From assembly GCA_016787525.1 (NCBI GenBank), contig JAEUUP010000018.1, positions 62,001 to 126,000 on the forward strand: a stretch of DNA of 64,000 nucleotides. Reading direction: 5' to 3'. The position numbers were made by a program, and so were the translations under genes. This document shows, one piece after another, positions 8,755 to 16,445 of the stretch. The notes beneath the pieces are model-generated. The model had not been told where the DNA came from and ran no database searches. It saw only the letters and a list, made by a program, of their open reading frames with translations. Every line of letters starts with the position of its first letter. The first letter of the stretch is position 1. Origin of the DNA: Saprospiraceae bacterium (GTDB lineage: Bacteria > Bacteroidota > Bacteroidia > Chitinophagales > Saprospiraceae).

Positions 8755-9210
8755 CTATTTTTTAGCAGCCGTTTTAATTGCCGCTTTGATGCGCGTATAA
8801 GTGCCACAACGGCAAATATTGCCCGTCATAAAGTTTTCAATATCTTCATCGCTTGGATTCGGATTTGATTTGAGCAAAGCCGCAGCACTCATAATTTGTC
8901 CTGCTTGACAGTAGCCGCATTGCGCCACATCGTGTTCGAGCCATGTTTTTTGCACAGGATGGTCGCCTTTTTCCGATAATCCTTCGATGGTCGTGATTTT
9001 TTGACTCTTGACGGCCGACACAGGTAATTGACAAGAACGCATTGCGTTGCCATCCACATGAATGGTGCATGCACCGCAAGCGGCCACACCACAACCGTAC
9101 TTTGTGCCTTGTAGGTCGAGATGGTCGCGCAAGACCCAAAGCATCGGTGTTGACGGGTCAACATCTACTTTTAGGGTTTTACCATTGATTTTTAGATTGT
9201 ATTTAGCCAT
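8755..9210 (-). CDS. (2Fe-2S)-binding small subunit of the molybdenum hydroxylase
   Basis: The 151-residue protein has both ferredoxin-like [2Fe-2S] sites of xanthine-oxidase-family small subunits. The plant-type cluster has Cys 40, 45, 48 and 60 ([18 protein letters not shown]), and the second cluster has Cys 98, 101, 133 and 135 (CGYCQAG and CRCG). No signal peptide is present, consistent with hitchhiking through the Tat system on the large subunit. It passes electrons between the molybdenum site and an external acceptor, probably a c-type cytochrome, as known for IorAB-like enzymes. It is first in the operon; the large subunit begins 306 bp downstream after a long palindrome. Confidence 0.95.
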   Translation of the reverse strand: MAKYNLKINGKTLKVDVDPSTPMLWVLRDHLDLQGTKYGCGVAACGACTIHVDGNAMRSCQLPVSAVKSQKITTIEGLSEKGDHPVQKTWLEHDVAQCGYCQAGQIMSAAALLKSNPNPSDEDIENFMTGNICRCGTYTRIKAAIKTAAKK

Positions 9211-9252
9211 GATTGCTGTATTTTGATTGAAAAATGTTCAAAAAATAACTAC

Positions 9253-9260
9253 CAAAGATA
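9253..9260 (-). promoter_or_regulatory. Candidate -7 box for the hydroxylase operon
   Basis: On the minus strand this reads TATCTTTG, matching TAnnTTTG, 43 bp before the small-subunit start. The tandem array beginning at 9421 lies about 160 bp further upstream. Confidence 0.4.
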
Positions 9261-9420
9261 GTGTCTGTTTGCACACTTGTCCTTACGAAATTCAAATAAG
9301 AATTTGCAATTTTCAAATTATTAGACGAAAGATTGAGTTATGGTCCCCTCAGTATGGAAGGACTAAATTTGTCAAAGAGGCATAAGTTTTCAATTCACCA
9401 AACACACACCGTTTCGCTTT

Positions 9421-9919
9421 TCGACACATGCGCTCACTGCAATTGGAAAATCCGTTCACTGCGTTCGACACATGCGTTCACTGTGTTCGACACATGCGTT
9501 CACTGCATTGGAAAATGCGTTCACTGCGTTCGACACATGCGTTCACTGCATTGGAAAATTCGTTCACTGTGATAGACACATGCGCTCACTGCATTGGAAA
9601 ATGCGTTCACTACGATAGACACATGCGTTCACTGTGTTCGACACATTCGTTCACTGCGTTCGACACATGCGTTCACTGTGTTCGACACATGCGTTCACTG
9701 CGTTAGAAACATGCGCTCACTGCATTAGAAAATTCGTTCACTGTGTTCGACAGATGCGTTCACTGCATTGGAAAATTCGTTCACTGCGTTCGACACATGC
9801 GCTCACTGCATTAGAAAATTCGTTCACTGCGTTCGACACATGCGCTCACTGCATTGGAAAAATCGTTCACTGCGTTAGAAACATGCGCTCACTGCATTGG
9901 AAAAATCGTTCACTGTGTT
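9421..9919. repeat. Tandem array 1: 23 copies of a 21-22 bp unit
   Basis: Two alternating subunits share the core GCGTTCACTG: one continues CATTGGAAAAT, the other YGTTCGACACAT. I count 23 TCACT cores spaced 21-23 bp. Units are imperfect and vary at fixed positions, so the array is not freshly expanded. All three forward frames stay mostly open (peptides such as RSLHWK or HAFTALEN), but there is no start context or signal peptide, and the composition is explained by the repeat itself. It lies upstream of the minus-strand hydroxylase operon. Confidence 0.9.
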
Positions 9920-10414
9920 GTTTTTTTTTGCGCAATATTTTTTTTTACTCGTTCTGGGCTTCAATAACAGCGCACTTGATAAGTTTTTGTTGAAACATGG
10001 AGGTCGTATTTCGATTCTTATCTACGTCAAAAGGATTGTGAGATACGACTTAATTCTACTTGGGCACTTAAAAAGGTTATAGGGCTACGCCCTGGTTTTC
10101 AACATTTAGTGTATCAAAAGGCTACCAACGTTTAGCACCTCTGGTGCATAAAGCAAGAATCTATAAATGCACCAGAGGTGCTAAACGTTGGTAGAAAATC
10201 AATAAGGAAGTGTATTATCGGAGCGTAGCTCCATAACCTTTTTTTAAGTGCAGAGTAAAATTAAAAACAGATAAAGAATTTAGTAGGAAACGGCTGTACA
10301 TACTGAGGGGGGTACATTTTATGGTGTAAGTGTGATGAAAAAGCGAGCTGATTTTGAAATCTTTTGACAATACTTGAATGAATAACGCTTTTTCGCAAGT
10401 CTTTACACTCAAAA
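9920..10414. other. Non-coding region with compound palindrome
   Basis: No gene was recognised. The region holds a T-rich stretch after the array, the nested palindrome at 10064-10251, and one 10-mer (10301-10310) flanked by short TGTAC/GTACA arms at 10295-10316 just after the barrel-protein gene. Confidence 0.6.
10064..10251. repeat. Nested palindrome with cloverleaf-like layout
   Basis: The outer arms (10064-10080 and 10233-10251) pair apart from a two-T length difference. Directly inside each is a mini-hairpin: AGGGCTACGCCCT (10081-10093) and GGAGCGTAGCTCC (10220-10232), with TAC and GTA triloops. In the centre is a perfect 28-bp stem (10122-10149 with 10167-10194) around a 17-nt loop. 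It lies in non-coding sequence, with no convergent gene on its left. Confidence 0.85.
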
Positions 10415-11110
10415 TCATTGTTCTTTGTCTTTATTGCCAAAGAAATAGTCAACTGAAATTAAGATATTGCGATTGTGCATTTTGTTGAACTGAGGATTGT
10501 TGTTCAGATTGACCAATCCTTGATTTGTGACCAAATGAACAGCAGTTTTATCCCAACGTAAACCCCAACCTATTTGGAGAGCTAAATCGAATCTTTTAAT
10601 CTTATCGGAGTCAAAGTTTAATGTTTTCAAGTTTTCCGTATCGGGTATTTTTTCAGCAACGGAATAAAACCAACCCTTGTAGTATGCTCTTTCATAAGTC
10701 TTAGAATTGCCAAAAAGTCCCACGCTGCTTACCAATCCTGCTTGACAAGTCAATCGTCGTCCTTCAATTTTAGCCAATATAGGCACTTGCAAATAGTAAA
10801 TAGAGAACTGTTGCGCATCGAAAATGTAGTTTGGGCTACTGCCTAAGATTGTAGGCTCATCTCCAGATACTCTTCGTTTGGGTGAAATAGCTTGATTCAG
10901 ATTGTTTTTACGGCTTAATTCAAGCCCTGTGACAAGATGAAGACGTTTGTGCAACGCAAACGAAACGGGGATGCCCAATTGCGCATCGAAGTTGTTGTAA
11001 GCATCGCCAACACCCCATCCGCCTGCGATGTTGATGCCTATTTTAGTTTGACTGATGGCTTTTGAGAAGCATAAGATGAGTAGTAGAATCGAAAGAGTGT
11101 GTCTTTTCAT
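10415..11110 (-). CDS. Outer-membrane beta-barrel protein (PorT-like family)
   Basis: The 231-residue protein has a signal peptide (MKRHTLSILLLILCFSKAISQ). Its amphipathic strands resemble the small outer-membrane beta-barrel family common in Bacteroidota: KIGINIAGGWGVG, LHLVTGLELSRKN, FSIYYLQVPILAKIEG, LTCQAGLVSSVGLFG, DLALQIGWGLRWD and a final ILISVDYFFG. The YLQVPI segment is typical of PorT-like and OMP_b-brl_2 proteins. Function is unknown; such proteins range from structural barrels to T9SS accessories, and I would not equate it with PorT itself. The gene is monocistronic, with a candidate promoter box at 11188. Confidence 0.75.
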   Translation of the reverse strand: MKRHTLSILLLILCFSKAISQTKIGINIAGGWGVGDAYNNFDAQLGIPVSFALHKRLHLVTGLELSRKNNLNQAISPKRRVSGDEPTILGSSPNYIFDAQQFSIYYLQVPILAKIEGRRLTCQAGLVSSVGLFGNSKTYERAYYKGWFYSVAEKIPDTENLKTLNFDSDKIKRFDLALQIGWGLRWDKTAVHLVTNQGLVNLNNNPQFNKMHNRNILISVDYFFGNKDKEQ

Positions 11111-11187
11111 TTGATAATCGTGTTAAAAATTTGCTATTAAGGTGTTTAATGACCACAAACTGGTTTTATAACAGTGTGTGACTCCTA

Positions 11188-11195
11188 CAAATGTA
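11188..11195 (-). promoter_or_regulatory. Candidate -7 box for the barrel protein
   Basis: Minus-strand TACATTTG matches TAnnTTTG, 78 bp before the start at 11110. It sits in a small palindrome CCTACAAATGTAGG, which could be an operator. Confidence 0.35.
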
Positions 11196-11381
11196 GGATT
11201 TTAGTTTTTACTTTTTAATTTATGAACGGATTTAGATAATTTAAAACAGGGTTGAGAACGGACTTATCGTTCTTTCACGCGGTTCTGATAACACAAAGTT
11301 CGTTTAAACCTAAAAGACACTTGGTGGGAATTTCGATAAACTTAAATTTATTTTTCGCTAATGTTAGTTGAAAAGGCGCAT

Positions 11382-12281
11382 TCAGCCAACTCTAAACTTA
11401 GACGGACTCATCTGAGTGTGCTTTTTGAAAAAATTATTGAAATGAGTGACCTCCGTAAAGCCCAAAGCGAAGGCAATTTCTGAGATATTCCAATCACTGT
11501 GTTTCAACAGGATTTTAGCTTCTTGCAGTACGCGCTCGGCTATGATTTGCGAGGTTGTTTTCAAGCTCGTCTCTTTGACGGCGCGATTCAGATGATTGAC
11601 ATGCACGTTCAGTTGATGCGCAAAATCGGACGCTGACCGCAATTTTACTGAGGGGTGGTTTTCATCAATGGGGAATTGTCGCTCCAAGAGTTCCAAAAAC
11701 AATGTCGTGATGCGTTGAGAAGCGTTGATAGGCTGTTTGTCAAATTTTGAAGAAGGCTGCATTTTCATCGCAAAATGCAGTAGCTCAAAAACATAGTTGC
11801 GCAGCACATCGTATTTGTGAACATACTGCGAGTTGATTTCTTCAAACATTTTATCATAAATCCCTTGCACGGTTTGCGCCTGTATTTCTGTCAATTCAAA
11901 CACATGGTCGCCTGTGGGTTGGAAGACAGCGTATTGATTGAGGTTGCCAAATTGATGAAAAAAGTGCTGATTGAAAATACAATAGCAGCCACCTTGTATT
12001 CTGTCAAGATGGTCGCATTTGTAAGGAATGAATGGGTTTGAAAACACCAAAGTCGGTTTGGCGACAGTGAAAACTCTATCTGCATAGTTGATGTCAATGT
12101 CGCCAATGATGAACATGATTTTGTAGTAATCGCGCCTTTTGTAAGGCAAAGGCGTGGCTTTACCCGCTTCAATGGGTACTAACGGAAACAAATTGAAATG
12201 CCCAATCTCATTTTTGAGATTATCGGGCAACCAACCGAATTTTCGTTTATAAAATTCCTCGATGGACTCGACGTGATTCAT
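11382..12281 (-). CDS. AraC-family transcriptional regulator
   Basis: The 299-residue protein has an N-terminal cupin-like sensing region followed by a C-terminal AraC/XylS double helix-turn-helix domain (about residues 195-299). Visible elements are FAHQLNVHVNHLNRAVKETS for the first HTH, and DWNISEIAFALGFTEVTHFNNFFKKH followed by SPSKFR for the second, which is the family signature. The ligand is not predictable. It lies 4 bp downstream of the outer-membrane protein gene (12286-13038), so the two are translationally close and probably one operon. The 10-mer at 11646 is read as PSVK. Confidence 0.93.
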   Translation of the reverse strand: MNHVESIEEFYKRKFGWLPDNLKNEIGHFNLFPLVPIEAGKATPLPYKRRDYYKIMFIIGDIDINYADRVFTVAKPTLVFSNPFIPYKCDHLDRIQGGCYCIFNQHFFHQFGNLNQYAVFQPTGDHVFELTEIQAQTVQGIYDKMFEEINSQYVHKYDVLRNYVFELLHFAMKMQPSSKFDKQPINASQRITTLFLELLERQFPIDENHPSVKLRSASDFAHQLNVHVNHLNRAVKETSLKTTSQIIAERVLQEAKILLKHSDWNISEIAFALGFTEVTHFNNFFKKHTQMSPSKFRVG

Positions 12282-12285
12282 AATC

Positions 12286-13038
12286 TTAAAATTTTACGTT
12301 CAAACCAATATTCCAAACAAAGTCGTCGCCAGGTATGGTAGATTTTATTTTGTAAGTAAGAGTCGAAGAAATATAAAAAGGACTGTCTTTTTTATTGAGA
12401 GAAAGCATTTCGCTCACGTAAGTCCCTTCCTTGTCGTCAAGTATGAGGTGGAAAATTTGTGGATTAAAGTTCAGATAATAGTTGCGAACCACCTTTAAGT
12501 TGCTAAATCTGGGTTGAAACGACAAAAAATGGCTGTTTTGAATCGCATAATTATCCAATCCTTTGGAATAAAGATAGTGTATGCCAAAAGCAAACTTCTT
12601 TGAGAAATAATAAGTCGGTATTATTTCGCCTGCCAGATAACGTTGCGCCACATAACGTTTGTCGGCAACGCCATTGATGGTCACAGCCGTTTCGCGAATC
12701 ACATAAGAAGGGTGCGTACCGATATTGACACCGAATTTTTCGCTTTTGCGGTATTTGTAACGCAGCCAAAAAATGTAAGACCACGGTTTCAAATTCAAAC
12801 CCCAGCGCAATTCGGGTTCAAAGTAGATATTTTTTTTCCCAACAGAGGCATTTATAATTGCCGCAGGCTTTCCGAAAGACAAATTAGGGAAAAGAGACAA
12901 ACCATTATTGGTAATCTGAAAGTTAGCAGTCGCTTTGAGTGGCTCTATATGCTTGACACTGTCTTTTTGAGAAAAAACTGTGTGACTTACAAATAAAAAA
13001 GCAAAGAGGTAAATCGTTCGTTTGATAATTAATGCCAT
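12286..13038 (-). CDS. Outer-membrane protein of unknown function
   Basis: The open frame extends to 13155, but the extension runs through a perfect palindrome (13142-13193). I therefore place the start at the ATG of MALIIKRTIYLFAFLFVSHTVFSQ, a clear signal peptide, giving about 250 residues. The rest has alternating aromatic, beta-strand-like segments (ANFQITNNGLSLFPNLSFG, KNIYFEPELRWGLNLKPWSY, LNFNPQIFHLILDD, SSTLTYKIKS) and ends VWNIGLNVKF, a typical C-terminal barrel strand. It is likely a small outer-membrane barrel. Pairing with an AraC regulator suggests inducible expression, but the signal is unknown. Confidence 0.7.
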   Translation of the reverse strand: MALIIKRTIYLFAFLFVSHTVFSQKDSVKHIEPLKATANFQITNNGLSLFPNLSFGKPAAIINASVGKKNIYFEPELRWGLNLKPWSYIFWLRYKYRKSEKFGVNIGTHPSYVIRETAVTINGVADKRYVAQRYLAGEIIPTYYFSKKFAFGIHYLYSKGLDNYAIQNSHFLSFQPRFSNLKVVRNYYLNFNPQIFHLILDDKEGTYVSEMLSLNKKDSPFYISSTLTYKIKSTIPGDDFVWNIGLNVKF

Positions 13039-13141
13039 TTTTAAAGAATTTGAGCAGAATAAATAATTGATGTTACGAACCGTGCAGTTTACGCACTGTT
13101 TTTTGCTGCGCAAAAAAAGCGTACAATAAAAAGAGTCTATC

Positions 13142-13193
13142 AGAGCGAAGTTCATTTTTCAATCGCTTGCGATTGAAAAATGAACTTCGCTCT
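13142..13193. repeat. Perfect palindrome, 25-bp arms with 2-nt centre
   Basis: AGAGCGAAGTTCATTTTTCA begins the left arm (13142-13166), which pairs perfectly with 13169-13193. Just to the left, from about 13100, is another small hairpin, TTTTTTGC-TGC-GCAAAAAA. The structure lies between the divergent outer-membrane protein gene and mqo, so it is not an ordinary terminator. Confidence 0.85.
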
Positions 13194-13424
13194 AAAAAAA
13201 TTATTCCTGTAACGAGGGAGCTTGCGACCGATGTTGTATATATTCTTAGAATTTTTCTATGTCGTTGTCAAAGTAAATAAAATTGATGGGACAAATGTCA
13301 AGAGAAAAGCTGGCATACTATCAATTAAAATCAAATCAAAACTTACGAAAATCAAACACCCCTCAGTAAAATACGATTTTGAACTGTACGCAAAGGGAGG
13401 ATGGATTTTTTTTAGCCTTTTCTG

Positions 13425-13432
13425 TACCTTTG
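13425..13432 (+). promoter_or_regulatory. Candidate -7 box for mqo
   Basis: TACCTTTG matches TAnnTTTG, 39 bp before the ATG at 13471. It supports that start over the longer open frame beginning at 13222. A 10-mer lies just upstream (13359-13368). Confidence 0.5.
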
Positions 13433-13470
13433 TCACCTCTAAAAACTCTTTTTGCACGCAAACCACAGTT

Positions 13471-14970
13471 ATGAAAATCAGTAAAGAAGCGTATTACAGC
13501 GACGTTATTTTGATAGGCACAGGCATTATGAGTGCGACATTGGGGACTTTTTTGCGAAAATTAGAACCCAATTGGACGATGCGCATTTTTGAACGTATGG
13601 ACAGAGTCGCCATCGAATCGTCGGAAGCGTGGAACAATGCAGGCACAGGTCACGCCGCTTTTTGCGAACTCAACTATACACCCGAAAAGCCCGATGGCTC
13701 TATCAGCATCTCAAAAGCTGTGAAAATTGCCGAATCTTTTGAAGTGTCAAAAGAGTTTTGGGCAAGTTTGGTAGAGCAAAACATCATCCAAAACCCTGAA
13801 AACATCATACAACACATCCCGCACATCAGTTTTGTCTGGGGTGAAGAAGATGTAAACTTTCTGCGCAAACGCTACGAGGCACTATCCAAACACCATCTTT
13901 TCAGTGCGATGCAATATTCAGAGACCCCCTCAGTATTAGCGGAGTGGATGCCTCTGATTTTGGAAGGTCGCGACCCTTCTGAGACCATAGCAGGGACACA
14001 CATGGCACTGGGAACGGATGTTAACTTCGGTACATTGTCGCGTTCGATGTTTCAATATTTGGAACACAGCGACGAGGTGGAGTTGCGCCTACATCACGAA
14101 GTAGAAGACATCAAACGCCGCTTCGACGGACTCTGGGAGTTGAGCATCAAAGACTTAGATAGCGGCGATATGCACTATTTTACAACCCGTTTCGTCTTCA
14201 TCGGTGCAGGCGGCGGCTCATTGCCGCTACTCGAAAAGGCAGATATTCCCGAAGGGCACGGCTATGGTGGTTTCCCGATTAGTGGTCAGTGGTTAGTGTG
14301 CAATAAACCCGATATTATTGCTCGACACCACGCCAAAGTCTATGGTAAAGCCAAAGTTGGCTCACCGCCTATGTCCGTACCTCACCTCGATACGCGATTG
14401 ATTGAAGGACAACAAGCCTTGCTTTTTGGCCCTTTTGCAGGCTTTTCAACTAAATTTTTGAAACACGGTTCTTATCTCGATTTGCCTTTCTCGGTCAAGT
14501 GGGGGAACATTATGCCTTTGGTTTTTGCGGGCGTTCATAATATGCCATTGACCAAATACCTCGTGAAACAAGTGGTACAATCGCACGAAGACCGCATGGC
14601 AGCTCTAAAAGAATACTTCCCGAACGCCAAATCCGAAGATTGGACGCTGCAACAAGCGGGTCAGCGGGTACAAGTAATCAAAAAAGATGAAACAGAAGGC
14701 GGTGTATTGGAATTCGGAACGGAAGTCGTTTACGCAAAGGATGGCACGTTGGCGACACTCTTGGGTGCATCGCCCGGAGCCTCTACATCGGTTTCGATTA
14801 TGATTGATGTTTTGTCAAAATGTTTTCCAGACGAAATGGCAACCACTCAATGGCAGAAAAAAATGCTCAAACTGATTCCTTCATTTGGACAATCATTGGC
14901 AAAAGACGCTGTTTTATGCGAAAAAACGAGGAAGCGAACGGAGAGAGTGCTTTTTAAAACTAATAAATAA
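13471..14970 (+). CDS. mqo: Malate:quinone oxidoreductase
   Basis: From the ATG at 13471 the protein is 499 residues, the usual Mqo length. The longer frame adds 83 non-conserved residues and would contain the putative promoter. The N terminus YYSDVILIGTGIMSATLGTFL is the FAD-binding Rossmann motif, and ESSEAWNNAGTGHAAFCELNYTP is diagnostic of Mqo. FIGAGGGSLPLLEKADIPE and the late EFGTEVVYAKDGTLATLLGASPGASTS segment complete the match. The enzyme is membrane-associated and oxidises malate to oxaloacetate, reducing quinone, as the TCA-cycle malate step independent of NAD. One 10-mer (13926) encodes TPSVLAEW. The downstream gene starts 65 bp later but probably has its own weak promoter. Confidence 0.95.
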   Translation: MKISKEAYYSDVILIGTGIMSATLGTFLRKLEPNWTMRIFERMDRVAIESSEAWNNAGTGHAAFCELNYTPEKPDGSISISKAVKIAESFEVSKEFWASLVEQNIIQNPENIIQHIPHISFVWGEEDVNFLRKRYEALSKHHLFSAMQYSETPSVLAEWMPLILEGRDPSETIAGTHMALGTDVNFGTLSRSMFQYLEHSDEVELRLHHEVEDIKRRFDGLWELSIKDLDSGDMHYFTTRFVFIGAGGGSLPLLEKADIPEGHGYGGFPISGQWLVCNKPDIIARHHAKVYGKAKVGSPPMSVPHLDTRLIEGQQALLFGPFAGFSTKFLKHGSYLDLPFSVKWGNIMPLVFAGVHNMPLTKYLVKQVVQSHEDRMAALKEYFPNAKSEDWTLQQAGQRVQVIKKDETEGGVLEFGTEVVYAKDGTLATLLGASPGASTSVSIMIDVLSKCFPDEMATTQWQKKMLKLIPSFGQSLAKDAVLCEKTRKRTERVLFKTNK

Positions 14971-15035
14971 ACTTGAAAATATTGTTTCGTAAGAGTCAAT
15001 ACACTAACTTTACAAAAAAAAATCAAGAAAGACAG

Positions 15036-15656
15036 ATGACAGCTTTTGCACCACAAAATACAATGACGGCTGAGGAGTACCTCAGAATGCAGCGTTCAGG
15101 AGCACGTGAAATGACCTTGAAATATGAATTTTTTAACCGGAAATTACGATTTATGGCAGGAGGCAGCCCTAATCACAATAGAATTAGTCGAAATTTGACT
15201 TATCTATTGGAACGACAAATCAGAGAAAACAACACAACTCAAGAAGTTTTTGCAGGAGATATGCGTACGATTAGCTACCTCCAAGAAAAAAATTATCTCT
15301 ATCCTGATGTAGTCCTCGTTGATGGAACACCCTATTTTGACGATGAAAATGGTGATAACTTAGCCAATCCAACTCTTGTTATTGAGGTTCTTTCTGAATC
15401 AACCGAAAGCTTTGACAGAGGTGATAAGTTTAAATCTTATCGTCAAACACCAAGCATGAGAGAATACATTCTTGTTAATCAAAAGGAAAAATGTATCGAA
15501 CAGTTTTTTAAAAATGAAAAAGGACGTTGGCAAATTGGAGACATTATTACTGAGGGGTCATTCAAATTGGAAACTTTGCCTTTTGAATTGGATGTTGATG
15601 ACATTTACCGCAACGTTACCTTTGATACCACGACCTCTGAAAGCACGGACTACTAA
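15036..15656 (+). CDS. Uma2-family (DUF820) restriction endonuclease-like protein
   Basis: The preferred start is the ATG at 15036 (MTAFAPQNTMTAEEYLRMQR), giving 206 residues. The 63-nt extension upstream begins with TTG and has a basic, non-conserved sequence. The fold markers of Uma2 proteins are present: KYEFFNRKLRFMAGGSPNHNRI, then YLYPDVVLVDG, NPTLVIEVLSEST and REYILVNQKEKCIEQFF, which fit the PD-(D/E)xK core (the D of YPDVV and the E of VIEVLS). These proteins are abundant in cyanobacteria and some Bacteroidota, and their role is unresolved. The 10-mer at 15548 encodes ITEGSF. It ends 4 bp before the convergent response-regulator stop. Confidence 0.88.
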   Translation: MTAFAPQNTMTAEEYLRMQRSGAREMTLKYEFFNRKLRFMAGGSPNHNRISRNLTYLLERQIRENNTTQEVFAGDMRTISYLQEKNYLYPDVVLVDGTPYFDDENGDNLANPTLVIEVLSESTESFDRGDKFKSYRQTPSMREYILVNQKEKCIEQFFKNEKGRWQIGDIITEGSFKLETLPFELDVDDIYRNVTFDTTTSESTDY

Positions 15657-15659
15657 GAA

Positions 15660-16424
15660 TTACCCTACAAGCCACCGTTTAAATTCACCCGTTCGCTCTG
15701 AACTCACGACAGGCTCTTCTTTACTGAGGGGGGTCAATTTGACTTTCACACGTGATTTTGAGTAAGCCGTCATTTCTTCAATGGCAGGTAGAGACGTGAT
15801 AAATTGCCGATTGAGCCTAAAAAATACCTTGGGGTCGAGCATGGTTTCCAATTTATCCATCGTGAAATCAAGCGCATACCGTTTACCATCCTTTTTGACG
15901 GCAAAAGAAATTTTATCTTCGCTTACAAAATAAGAAATGTCTTTCAACTCCACCACTCGGTAAGTTTGCCCTGTCCGAATCAAAAAACGTTCGACATACT
16001 GTCCGAAAGGACTCCTTTGGAGTTGGGTCATATCTGCTGCCAATGACTCTATTTTTTCGGAAAAAGAAGGGCTAAATCGTGTGAATTTAGCGAAAGCCAT
16101 TGCCAATTCTTCTTTTTTGATGGGTTTTAAAAGATAATCAATGGCATTGGTCTTGAAAGCCTGCAAAGCATATTCGTCATAAGCCGTGGTGAAAATCACA
16201 GGCGTTTGGATGTGTTTGTATTTGAAAATCTCAAAACACGAACCATCTGCAAGATGAATGTCCATCAAAAGCAAATCCAGCTGAGTATTATTTTCCAAAT
16301 AATTCAAGGTCGCTTCCACACTGTCCAAAGTTTCGACAATCTCGGCAGAGGGTTCTACTTCTTTGACCAATCGCGCCAATCGTTGTGCTGCGGGCATTTC
16401 ATCTTCGATGATAAGGATTTTCAT
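15660..16424 (-). CDS. LytTR-family response regulator
   Basis: The 254-residue protein has an N-terminal receiver domain (MKILIIEDEMPAAQRLARL) with phospho-acceptor Asp55 in LLLMDIHLADG, the TTAYDEYALQAF switch region and the DYLLKP lysine. A C-terminal LytTR DNA-binding domain follows (about 150-254; RFLIRTGQTYRVVELKDISYF, FFRLNRQFITSLPAIEEM). It lies 21 bp downstream of the LytS-type sensor kinase gene and is surely its cognate regulator. The 10-mer at 15722 encodes TPLSKEE. LytTR regulators typically bind direct repeats upstream of exported-protein or polysaccharide genes; targets here are unknown. Confidence 0.95.
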   Translation of the reverse strand: MKILIIEDEMPAAQRLARLVKEVEPSAEIVETLDSVEATLNYLENNTQLDLLLMDIHLADGSCFEIFKYKHIQTPVIFTTAYDEYALQAFKTNAIDYLLKPIKKEELAMAFAKFTRFSPSFSEKIESLAADMTQLQRSPFGQYVERFLIRTGQTYRVVELKDISYFVSEDKISFAVKKDGKRYALDFTMDKLETMLDPKVFFRLNRQFITSLPAIEEMTAYSKSRVKVKLTPLSKEEPVVSSERTGEFKRWLVG

Positions 16425-16445
16425 AGTTTAAACTGTTAGACTGTA

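Noticed and set aside
9421-9919. CRISPR array
   Set aside because: Units are contiguous, degenerate and alternate two tails; there are no unique spacers of constant length and no cas genes nearby. The same applies to arrays 2 and 3.
9333-9993. Overlapping open frames of 79-119 codons across tandem array 1
   Set aside because: The frames exist because the 21-22 bp unit has no stops in several frames. They begin and end with the array, have no start context or signal peptide, and the peptides (HAFTALEN-like) are direct translations of the repeat.
12286-13155. Long form of the outer-membrane protein gene starting at 13155
   Set aside because: The extra 39 codons lie over a perfect palindrome, while the ATG at 13038 gives a good signal peptide.
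13222-14970. Long form of mqo starting at 13222
   Set aside because: The extra 83 residues do not match Mqo, contain the putative promoter box and an intergenic 10-mer, and would make the protein longer than the family. ATG at 13471 fits.
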